Positions 1 to 5,884 of a DNA stretch of 9,498 nucleotides are shown here, piece by piece; within the stretch, counting starts at the first letter, position 1; each line of letters starts with the position of its first letter. Origin of the DNA: an uncultured Collinsella sp. (GTDB lineage: Bacteria; Actinomycetota; Coriobacteriia; Coriobacteriales; Coriobacteriaceae); assembly GCA_902491135.1 (NCBI GenBank), contig CABUGR010000027.1:1-9498 (forward strand), written 5' to 3'. A program made the position numbers and the translations under genes. Below the pieces are notes generated by a model, which was given only the letters and a program-made list of their open reading frames with translations, had not been told where the DNA came from and did no database searches.

Positions 1-1
1 T

Positions 2-316
2 CCGCAGGGGTCGGAGCGTCTTGCGAATATCGCCGATGCGCTATCGAACGTTACGGCAAAAACGGTGCTGCTCACGGCCCATCCCAAGGGTGGGGCTCAC
101 GAGGTTGTGGTGCCTCAGGTGGCTCCGCTGCTCAGCGCAATTCCCAATCTCGTGTTCTTCCAGACGATTGCGGCAGTAATCGCCGAGCGTCTGAAGTCAT
201 GGGACGTTCACCCGTATCTCGATGCCGTCTCCAAGCAAATGGAGGTCAAGGCAGAGGGCTACGAAGAGTCAGTCAATGCGCTTAAGGCCAAAGCGGCCGA
301 GTGTTACGGAATGTAA
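2..316 (+). CDS. SIS-domain sugar-phosphate protein, C-terminal part (5' end outside window)
   Basis: An open frame enters from the left edge in phase with position 2 and ends at the TAA at 314-316, giving about 104 residues. The GTG at 65 is internal, because the frame is open and protein-like upstream of it. The visible part looks like the second half of a SIS (sugar isomerase) domain protein: a strand ending in HPKGGAHEVVVPQVAP, a hydrophobic helix around IPNLVFFQTIAAVIAERL, then the WDVHPYLDAVSKQ segment that resembles the 'G.d.D.P..L.kV.k' tail of GlmS/AgaS/FrlB-type proteins. Such proteins isomerise or deaminate phosphosugars or amino-sugar phosphates in the cytoplasm. A second SIS gene follows after 59 bases, so the two probably share a transcript and may handle related substrates. 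The family call rests on the C-terminal third only; the specific substrate is unknown. Confidence 0.7.
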   Translation, partial: PQGSERLANIADALSNVTAKTVLLTAHPKGGAHEVVVPQVAPLLSAIPNLVFFQTIAAVIAERLKSWDVHPYLDAVSKQMEVKAEGYEESVNALKAKAAECYGM

Positions 317-375
317 GCGGGTTTGATGCCCGTTGGCATGGGGGATGTGGAAACAACCCCAGAAAGGAGAGACAA

Positions 376-1437
376 ATGAAGGAAACCGAGAAGATCGAGA
401 TCATGCATTTCGACCAGGAGGGCTATCTCGAGGACGGCAAGGCGCTCTACGAGACCGGCAAGAAGATGACCGCGCTCGCCGACAAGGTCGCCGACGAGGG
501 CTACGACGCCGTGTTCCTGATGGGCGTCGGCGGCACCTGGGACGAGCTCATGCAGCTCGAGTACCTCATGAACAAGTTCGGCGACCGCGACCTCGAGGTC
601 TACCTGATCCACGCCGCCGAGTGGAACGCCATGGGCCACAAGCGCATGACCGAGAAGTCCGTCGTGCTCACCGCCTCCGAGTCCGGCACCACCCCCGAGG
701 TCCTCGAGGCCGTCAAGAAGATGAAGGGCATGGGCGTGCGCGTCTACGCCATGACCAAGCCCGAGGGCCCCATCGGCCAGGCTGTGGGCGCCGAGAACTG
801 CGTCGCCATGGCTTCTGACCATGGTTCGGGCGGCTGCGAGAAGGGCTACTACCTCGCCGACTGCTTCGGCCTGCGCCTGCTCAACCGCCGCGGCTGCTTC
901 CCCAAGTTCGATCTGTTTATCGAGCAGACCAAGGACATCTGGAAGGACATGCTCGATATCCGCAAGCGCTTCGAGCCGCGCGCCGAGGAGCTCGCCAAGA
1001 AGTACGCCCTGGCCCCCTACACCATGTTCATCGGCTCCGGCGCCCTGTGGGGCGAGACCATCCTGTTCTCGATGTGCATCCTCGAGGAGATGCAGTGGAA
1101 GCGCACCCGCTACATCACCTCGGCCGACTTCTTCCACGGCACCCTCGAGCTCGTGGAGCCCGGCGTCCCGGTCTTCCTGTTCATGGGCGAGGACGAGAAC
1201 CGCAAGCTCGACGAGCGCGTCCGCGCGTTCCTCAACCGCGGCGTGACCGGCGACACCGACATCAACGTCATCGACACCGCCGAGTTCGCGATCCCCGGCC
1301 TTGACGACGAGTTCCGCGTCATCGTGTCTCCGTGGATTCTGACGGTGCTCGTGACCGACCGCCTGGCTCGCTACTACGAGACGGTCACCAAGCACAACCT
1401 CAAGTATCGTCGTTACTATCACCAGTTCGACTACTAA
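376..1437 (+). CDS. FrlB/FraB-like SIS-domain phosphosugar-amine deglycase or isomerase
   Basis: This 353-residue protein has two SIS lobes. Lobe one carries GVGGT (about 50-54) and SESGTTPE (101-108); lobe two begins near 217 with FIGSGALWGE. The segment FFHGTLELVEPGVPVFLFMG and the Tyr-rich C-terminus (YRRYYHQFDY) closely resemble, from memory, E. coli FrlB (fructoselysine-6-phosphate deglycase). Glu238 and His254 are 16 residues apart, as are the Glu/His pair reported as catalytic in Salmonella FraB. This favours cleavage of a 6-phosphofructose-amino acid to glucose 6-phosphate plus amine over simple isomerisation. The start is ATG 376, preceded by AAGGAGA at 364-370; the frame is open back to 301 but without a Shine-Dalgarno sequence. 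Codons are almost all C- or G-ending, more so than in the neighbours, suggesting high expression. An FrlC-like epimerase lies downstream. Family call firm; substrate inferred. Confidence 0.85.
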   Translation: MKETEKIEIMHFDQEGYLEDGKALYETGKKMTALADKVADEGYDAVFLMGVGGTWDELMQLEYLMNKFGDRDLEVYLIHAAEWNAMGHKRMTEKSVVLTASESGTTPEVLEAVKKMKGMGVRVYAMTKPEGPIGQAVGAENCVAMASDHGSGGCEKGYYLADCFGLRLLNRRGCFPKFDLFIEQTKDIWKDMLDIRKRFEPRAEELAKKYALAPYTMFIGSGALWGETILFSMCILEEMQWKRTRYITSADFFHGTLELVEPGVPVFLFMGEDENRKLDERVRAFLNRGVTGDTDINVIDTAEFAIPGLDDEFRVIVSPWILTVLVTDRLARYYETVTKHNLKYRRYYHQFDY

Positions 1438-1460
1438 GAGCAAATAACGTTTGTGTAATT

Positions 1461-1495
1461 GGGCCCCGCTCCTATATGGAACGGGGCCCCGTTTG
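1461..1495 (+). terminator. GC-rich hairpin between the deglycase-like and epimerase-like genes
   Basis: The arms 1461-1472 (GGGCCCCGCTCC) and 1478-1489 (GGAACGGGGCCC) form a 12-position stem with one C-A mismatch round a 5-base loop TATAT, 23 bases after the stop codon. The 3' flank is only modestly T-rich (GTTTGGGTT), so termination may be partial, or the hairpin may protect the 3' end of the upstream message. It sits right before the Shine-Dalgarno sequence of the next gene, so it could set unequal expression of the two genes. Confidence 0.55.
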
Positions 1496-1510
1496 GGTTG
1501 GAGAGTAATT

Positions 1511-2347
1511 ATGAGCTACCCCCAGCTTGCCGTTATGAATATCAGCCATCGCTACTTTGATCTTGAGGAGTTCTTTTCTTCGGCAGCGGCCTCGGGCTAT
1601 ACGTGTTGCGAGCTTTGGACCGGGGCGATGCATCTGTATGTCGATTGCCATGGATACGATTCGCTCGAGCAGGTGCGGGAGCTGTCACAGCGGTATGGGG
1701 TTCGGATTGTGGGGCTTTGTCCCGAACAGAACAACCCCAAGCCGTGGAATATCGCGGCGCGCGGGAATGAGGCGCGTGCCCGCACACTCGCGTACTTTAA
1801 GAACGTTGTAGATATTGCGGAGGAACTTGGAGCCGAGCAGGTCATGGTTTCGAGCGGCTGGGCATTTTTGAACGAGCCGATTGAGGACGCGTGGGGTCGC
1901 AGCGCCTCGATGCTGCGTGCGATTGCCGAACATGCGGGAGAGCGCGGCGTGCGACTGGTGCTCGAGGCCCTACAGCCGGTTGAGTCGATGATCGTGAACT
2001 CGGCGGCCGATACGAAGCGCATGATCGAGGCGGTTGATCATCCGGCACTTAAGGCGTGTCTGGATTTGGGCGCTATGGCGGTGGCAGGGGATACCATCGA
2101 CGATTATTTCGATCTACTTGGCGATGATGTCGCCCACGTGCATTTTGTCGATGTTGCGGCAGATGGCACGACGCATCTTGCCTGGGGTGACGGCGACCGC
2201 GATATGCGCGCCGACCTAGATAGGCTGGTGTCGCGCGGCTATCGCGGAGTTGTTTCGGCCGAGACCTATGATTGGCGCTATTTCGCCAATCCCGCGGCAG
2301 CCGACGCTCAGGTTATGGCGGAGTACCGACGCGCGATTGGCGCCTAA
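1511..2347 (+). CDS. FrlC-like sugar-phosphate isomerase/epimerase (AP-endonuclease-2 TIM barrel)
   Basis: This 278-residue protein belongs to the sugar isomerase/epimerase TIM-barrel family (xylose isomerase-like). The four expected metal/catalytic residues appear in order: Glu152 (LVLEAL), Asp185 (ACLDLG), His211 (HVHFVD) and Glu251 (SAETYD). Their spacing resembles that of ketose 3-epimerases. The stretches WGRSASML, VESMIVNSAAD and YFDLLGDDVAHVHFVD recall E. coli FrlC, which interconverts psicoselysine and fructoselysine. With the FrlB-like gene just upstream, the likely role is feeding an epimeric fructosamine or related ketose into the deglycase; this is inference. The start is ATG 1511 with GGAG at 1500-1503. 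The frame is open to 1451, but that would place the start inside the intergenic hairpin region. Codon use is more relaxed than in the upstream gene (many T-ending codons). D-tagatose/D-psicose 3-epimerase or hydroxypyruvate isomerase activity remains possible. Confidence 0.8.
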   Translation: MSYPQLAVMNISHRYFDLEEFFSSAAASGYTCCELWTGAMHLYVDCHGYDSLEQVRELSQRYGVRIVGLCPEQNNPKPWNIAARGNEARARTLAYFKNVVDIAEELGAEQVMVSSGWAFLNEPIEDAWGRSASMLRAIAEHAGERGVRLVLEALQPVESMIVNSAADTKRMIEAVDHPALKACLDLGAMAVAGDTIDDYFDLLGDDVAHVHFVDVAADGTTHLAWGDGDRDMRADLDRLVSRGYRGVVSAETYDWRYFANPAAADAQVMAEYRRAIGA

Positions 2348-2367
2348 GTGGGACAGGGCGCCGAGTT

Positions 2368-2384
2368 GGCGTTTGACGCTTTTT
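2368..2384 (+). terminator. Weak terminator-like hairpin after the epimerase gene
   Basis: A short stem, GGCGT (2368-2372) with ACGCT (2376-2380) including one G-T pair, has a 3-base loop and runs into a T tract (2380-2384). It lies 20 bases after the stop at 2347 and could end the catabolic transcript. The stem is short, and GGCGCC at 2357-2362 can pair with part of the same sequence, so the call is weak. Confidence 0.35.
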
Positions 2385-2391
2385 GAGAAAC

Positions 2392-2453
2392 GGGACGTGC
2401 TTTCCGCTTGAGGCTTCTGGCGGAAAGCACGTCCCAGAACAGGCGCTCAGAAT
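2392..2453. repeat. 62-bp repeat unit 1 with perfect 16-bp inverted repeat
   Basis: GGGACGTGCTTTCCGC (2392-2407) is matched exactly by its reverse complement at 2420-2435, with a 12-base loop, followed by an 18-base spacer. The next unit begins exactly 62 bases later with a similar 16-base head. No T tract follows the stem, so a simple terminator is unlikely. The form resembles REP/REPIN-type palindromic intergenic elements. No open frame here looks like a real gene. Confidence 0.8.
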
Positions 2454-2515
2454 GGGACACACTTTCCGCTGAGGACCTCAACCGGAAACCGCATCCCAGT
2501 TTTTGGCTGGCGGGC
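2454..2515. repeat. 62-bp repeat unit 2, imperfect hairpin
   Basis: The head GGGACACACTTTCCGC (2454-2469) differs from unit 1 at three of 16 positions. Its partner arm, CGGAAACCGCATCCC (2483-2497), pairs at both ends but has four central mismatches, so this looks like a decayed copy. The arm-loop-arm length is 44 bases and the following spacer 18 bases, the same as in unit 1, which supports tandem duplication. Confidence 0.7.
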
Positions 2516-2531
2516 GGGACACGCTTTCCCC
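2516..2531. repeat. Truncated third copy of the repeat head
   Basis: GGGACACGCTTTCCCC begins 62 bases after the head of unit 2 and matches the repeat head at 13 of 16 positions against unit 1 and 14 of 16 against unit 2. No matching downstream arm is visible, so only the head of a third unit remains. A shorter related string, TGGGACAG, is at 2349-2356 just after the epimerase stop codon. Confidence 0.6.
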
Positions 2532-2589
2532 TATGTTTCCAAATGAATACGCTATGAGCCGAGGAGGACGATTCTCCCCGCAAGCACTC

Positions 2590-2603
2590 TAGTATGCTAA
2601 AGT
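2590..2603 (+). promoter_or_regulatory. Possible -10 region of the his operon promoter
   Basis: The AT-rich stretch TAGTATGCTAAAGT stands out in GC-rich surroundings 71 bases before the first his gene. It offers TATGCT (2593-2598), or TAAAGT (2598-2603) preceded by an extended TGC. No good -35 hexamer is visible at 16-18 bases upstream, so the exact elements are uncertain. Its position, after the repeats and before a leader hairpin, fits the start of the his transcript. Confidence 0.35.
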
Positions 2604-2607
2604 ACCC

Positions 2608-2640
2608 AAAAGACCGGCGGAGCTATGCCGGTCGTTTGTT
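2608..2640 (+). promoter_or_regulatory. Leader hairpin before hisZG, possible attenuator or terminator
   Basis: GACCGGC (2612-2618) pairs perfectly with GCCGGTC (2627-2633) round an 8-base loop. AAA (2608-2610) can extend the stem with TTT (2635-2637) past one mismatch, and GTTTGTT follows. It lies just after the putative -10 region and 34 bases before the hisZG start, so it would be at the 5' end of the his mRNA. It could be an attenuator, a terminator for read-through from upstream, or a stabilising leader. I see no T-box signature and no run of His codons in a leader peptide. Confidence 0.45.
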
Positions 2641-2673
2641 CTGTATGCAACACAGCATGAGGAGGCTCACCAG

Positions 2674-4389
2674 ATGACGGCCACACCGTGGGGATTCCGG
2701 GACATATTGCCCGAGGAGGCTCAGGCGCGCGAGGAGATCGCGCTGACGGTGAAGGGCTGCTTTAGGGAGCATCATTATCTGCCGGTTGAGACGCCGCTGC
2801 TCGAGGACAAGGGCTCGCTCGAGGAGGGCGGCCGTATCGCGGACACGCCGTTTAAGCTTTTTGACGATGACGGCCGCTTGTTGGTGGTTCGTCCCGACAA
2901 TACGTTGCCGATCGTGCGTTTGGTCTCGACCCGCATGCGCGCGGCCGACTTGCCGCTGCGCCTGCGCTATGAGGCGCCGGTGGTTCGCGAATGCCAGCGC
3001 AATGCCGGCGGTTCGCGTCAATTTACCCAGCTGGGTTTTGAGCTCATCGGCGCGGGCGATACCGCGGGCGATGTCGAGATCGTCTCGCTGGTGGCCGAGG
3101 CCGTTCGCAAGTTGGCGCTGCCCGATGCGCGCATTATCGCAGGTAGCGTGCGCCCGTTTAAGGAGCTGCTCGCGGCGTGCGAGGATCGCGAGCTGGCTGC
3201 CGAGGCTCTGCGCTGCGTGCACGCCAACGACTTTGTGGGCCTCGATGCCCGCGTGGCGGCAAGCGCCGAGACCGATGCCGTTAAGGCCGCCGTCAGCGAA
3301 CTGCCGCGCCTGCATGGTGGGGCCGAAGTGCTCGATCGCGTGGATGCGCTGCTGGCGGCTGCCGGTATTGTCGCGCCGCTGACGCGCGAACTCCGTGCCC
3401 TGGTTGATGGTCTGGCTCCCGAGGACGCCCAGGTGCTGTCGTTCGACTTCTCCATCATGAACTCTTTCGATTACTACACGGGCCTGGTCTTTAAGGCCTA
3501 TGCCGGTGGCCTGCCCGATCCGGTGGGCTCGGGCGGTCGCTACGACTCTATCTTTACCGGCGCGTTCGGCGACGGCATCGAGGTGCCGGCGGCGGGCTTC
3601 GCCTTTTCGCTCGAGCGTCTGGAGGCCGCGTGCACCTCTGCCGAGGACGCCGCCTCCGATGGTGACCACGCCGTGGGCCGCGGCGCCGAAGGCCCGCTAC
3701 GCATCGCCGTGCCCAAGGGCTCGCTTAAGGCCGACACGCTCGACGTGCTCGAGGCCGCGGGCCTGGACGTCTCTGAGCTGCGCGACCCCGGCCGTCACCT
3801 GATTGTGCGCGGTCGCGACACGCGTGCCGGCGAGGGCACGGTCGGCGATATCGAGTTTGTCATCGTGCGTCCCAGCGACGCGCCCGCTTTTGTGGGCTGT
3901 GGTGGTGCCGATTGCGGCATCTGTGGCTGGGACTCGCTCATCGAGGCAGACCTCAACTTGCTGCAGCTGGTCGATCTGGGCTACGGCCTGTGCACGTTTA
4001 TCGAGGCAGAGCCCGCGTGGCGCGCCGGCCAGGCCGAGCGCAACTATGCCCGCCGCGGGTCGCTTCGCGTGGCCACCAAGTATCCGCGCATCGCGAGTGC
4101 CTGGTATGCCGAGCGCGGCGTGAACGCCGATATCGTCTCACTGCACGGCAACATCGAGCTGGGCCCCATCGTCGGCATGACCGATCGCATCGTGGATATT
4201 GCCGCCACGGGCGCCACGCTGCGCGATAACGACCTGGTCATCACCGGCCGCATCATGGACTGCACGGCCCGCTTCTTTGTCAATCCGGGCGCCGCACGTC
4301 TGGATCCGCGCGTACGCAATCTGGCAGATCGCTTGGCGGCTGCCGTGAAGGACAAGCATTTTGAGCCCGTCGCGGGCTCGGCACAATAG
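2674..4389 (+). CDS. hisZG: HisZ-HisG fusion: ATP phosphoribosyltransferase with its regulatory subunit in one chain
   Basis: This 571-residue protein catalyses the first committed step of histidine synthesis, ATP plus PRPP to phosphoribosyl-ATP. Residues 1 to about 318 are HisZ-like (HisRS paralogue): TPWGFRDILP at 4-13, FKLFDDDGRLLVVRPDNT, the RYEAPVVRECQRNAGGSRQF segment (98 onward), SFDYYTG (264-270), GGRYD (287-291) and AAGFAFSLERL. A polar/Ala-rich linker spans about 320-340. Residues 342-571 are short-form HisG: LRIAVPKGS (342-350), VATKYPRIA (466-474), HGNIELGP (491-498) and the PRPP loop DIAATGATL (508-516). Short HisG normally needs a separate HisZ for activity and histidine feedback; here they are covalently joined. 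Three cysteines (409, 414, 417) occupy the conserved 'GaaDlGi.G.D' segment, which is unusual. GAGGAGG at 2659-2665 fixes the start. First gene of the his operon. Confidence 0.93.
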   Translation: MTATPWGFRDILPEEAQAREEIALTVKGCFREHHYLPVETPLLEDKGSLEEGGRIADTPFKLFDDDGRLLVVRPDNTLPIVRLVSTRMRAADLPLRLRYEAPVVRECQRNAGGSRQFTQLGFELIGAGDTAGDVEIVSLVAEAVRKLALPDARIIAGSVRPFKELLAACEDRELAAEALRCVHANDFVGLDARVAASAETDAVKAAVSELPRLHGGAEVLDRVDALLAAAGIVAPLTRELRALVDGLAPEDAQVLSFDFSIMNSFDYYTGLVFKAYAGGLPDPVGSGGRYDSIFTGAFGDGIEVPAAGFAFSLERLEAACTSAEDAASDGDHAVGRGAEGPLRIAVPKGSLKADTLDVLEAAGLDVSELRDPGRHLIVRGRDTRAGEGTVGDIEFVIVRPSDAPAFVGCGGADCGICGWDSLIEADLNLLQLVDLGYGLCTFIEAEPAWRAGQAERNYARRGSLRVATKYPRIASAWYAERGVNADIVSLHGNIELGPIVGMTDRIVDIAATGATLRDNDLVITGRIMDCTARFFVNPGAARLDPRVRNLADRLAAAVKDKHFEPVAGSAQ

Positions 4390-4429
4390 CGCGAGCGCGC
4401 ACGGGCGCCCCAACGTACGGGCTGCGGGC

Positions 4430-4461
4430 CGACTGGTGCCGCTGCCCAGTCGCTCGTTTTT
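4430..4461 (+). terminator. Hairpin in the hisZG-hisD gap, possible partial terminator
   Basis: CGACTGG (4430-4436) pairs perfectly with CCAGTCG (4446-4452) round a 9-base loop, and TTTTT (4457-4461) follows after four bases. The 105-base gap is large for this otherwise tight operon. The stem is short and the T run is displaced, so complete termination is unlikely; partial attenuation or processing is more plausible. Confidence 0.4.
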
Positions 4462-4494
4462 CGAACACAACCTCGACCGATAGGGGATACCGAT

Positions 4495-5883
4495 ATGAAG
4501 ACCATCAAGCTTGCTCCCGGTGAGCGCCTCGTTACCAACCAGCTCAACCGCAAGGGCGTGCTGCCGCAAAACATCGTCGACGCCGCCCGCGATATCGTGG
4601 CCAACGTGCGTGCCAACGGCGATGCCGCGGTGCGCGATTACTGCCAGCGTTTTGACGGTGTCGAGCTGCAGAGCTTCCGTCTGCCGCAAGAGCAGATCGA
4701 TGCCGCGCTCGAAGGCCTCGATCCCGCTTTTGCCGCGGCGCTCGAAAAGGCTGCACGCCAGATTCGTGAGTTCCACCAGCGCGAGGTCGAGCAGAGCTGG
4801 TTTACCACGCGTGCGGACGGCACGATGCTCGGCGTTAAGGTGACCCCGCTCGCGGCGGCCGGCATCTACGTGCCGGGCGGTCGCGCGCAGTATCCCTCCA
4901 CGGTGCTCATGAATGCCATTCCCGCCAAGGTTGCCGGCGTCAAGCGCGTGGTCATGGTGACCCCGCCGCAGAAAGATGGCCTGATCAGCCCGTATACGCT
5001 CGCCGCGGCAAAGCTCGGCGGCGTGGACGAGATCTATATGGTGGGTGGCGCTCAGGCCGTGGCCGCGCTGGCGTACGGCACCGAGACTATTCCGCGCGTC
5101 GACAAGATCACCGGCCCGGGCAACGCCTTTGTCGCTGCGGCCAAGCAGATTGTCTCGGGCGACGTGGGTATCGACATGGTCGCTGGCCCCTCCGAAGTCT
5201 GCGTGCTGGCCGATGCCACGGCCAAGCCCATGGTGGTCGCGGCCGACCTGATGGCCCAGGCCGAGCACGATCCGCTGGCAGCCTGCTATCTGGTGACCTG
5301 CGACGAGCAGTTTGCGCGCGAGGTCGAGGCAGGCATCGATATCCTGGTGGCGCAGTCGCCGCGTGCCGAGATCACGCGTGCTTCGCTCGACAATGAGGGC
5401 CCCATCGTGGTGGCCGCCGACATGGCTGCCGCCGTCGAGGCGGTGAATACCGTGGCGCCCGAGCACTTGGAGCTGCACTGCAAGGACGCGATGGGCCTGC
5501 TCGGCGGCATTCGCAACGCCGGCGCCATCTTTGTGGGCGCTTGGAGCTCCGAGCCGCTCGGCGATTATGTTGCCGGTCCCAACCACACGCTGCCAACCGG
5601 CGGCACGGCCATGTTCTCCAACCCGCTTTCGGTCGAAGAGTTCGTTAAGCGCTCGAGCGTCATTTGCTATACGCCCGAGGGCCTGTGGGCGCACGCGCTT
5701 TCTGCTGCCCTGCGTCGTCGCGTGCTGGAGCAGGGCGAGGATGCCGTGAGTGCCGAGTCACTGGCTGCGGCCGACCTGACCAAGGTCGCCTGGCCGGGCG
5801 ACGCCGTGGCGACGGTTGCTGAGGGCGTGGACCTGGCGGCGGCTGCGGGCGGTGCCGCTGGCGCGACCGGCGAGGAGGCCTAA
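4495..5883 (+). CDS. hisD: Histidinol dehydrogenase
   Basis: HisD oxidises L-histidinol to L-histidine in two NAD-dependent steps, the end of the pathway, using zinc. The family signatures are clear: [55 protein letters not shown] (Gln255, His258), the APEHLEL acid/base pair (Glu323, His324) and [15 protein letters not shown] (Asp357). Gln255, His258 and Asp357 match the E. coli zinc ligands Gln259, His262 and Asp360. The fourth ligand (His419 in E. coli) best matches His400 in EGLWAH, which implies that about 16 residues are missing between Tyr392 and Glu395. Read without a gap, the ligand itself would be lost. A tail of roughly 50 residues, Ala/Gly-rich at its end, follows, giving 462 residues against about 430 usually. 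AGGGGA at 4482-4487 sets the start. Only one base separates the stop from hisC. Confidence 0.93.
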   Translation: MKTIKLAPGERLVTNQLNRKGVLPQNIVDAARDIVANVRANGDAAVRDYCQRFDGVELQSFRLPQEQIDAALEGLDPAFAAALEKAARQIREFHQREVEQSWFTTRADGTMLGVKVTPLAAAGIYVPGGRAQYPSTVLMNAIPAKVAGVKRVVMVTPPQKDGLISPYTLAAAKLGGVDEIYMVGGAQAVAALAYGTETIPRVDKITGPGNAFVAAAKQIVSGDVGIDMVAGPSEVCVLADATAKPMVVAADLMAQAEHDPLAACYLVTCDEQFAREVEAGIDILVAQSPRAEITRASLDNEGPIVVAADMAAAVEAVNTVAPEHLELHCKDAMGLLGGIRNAGAIFVGAWSSEPLGDYVAGPNHTLPTGGTAMFSNPLSVEEFVKRSSVICYTPEGLWAHALSAALRRRVLEQGEDAVSAESLAAADLTKVAWPGDAVATVAEGVDLAAAAGGAAGATGEEA

Positions 5884-5884
5884 T

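Noticed and set aside
304..1443. Long minus-strand open frame (379 codons) opposite the FrlB-like gene
   Set aside because: It is a mirror of extreme GC-rich codon use on the + strand; its translation is a low-complexity Leu/Val/Glu/His mix with no recognisable motifs, while the + strand encodes a clear family.
2392..2531. CRISPR array
   Set aside because: Only two full units plus a head, the units are palindromic themselves, the spacers are 18 bases and there are no cas genes nearby.
2344..2583. Minus-strand 79-codon open frame in the gap before hisZG
   Set aside because: It is made of the palindromic repeats; the encoded Ser-rich sequence has no family features and no convincing ribosome binding site.
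2348..2673. T-box riboswitch or His-codon leader peptide before the his operon
   Set aside because: I see no T-box consensus and no short frame with a run of His codons between the epimerase gene and hisZG.
4138..5694. Minus-strand open frame of 518 codons opposite hisZG and hisD
   Set aside because: Same antisense artefact; it spans two genes and the gap between them, with no start signal or family resemblance.
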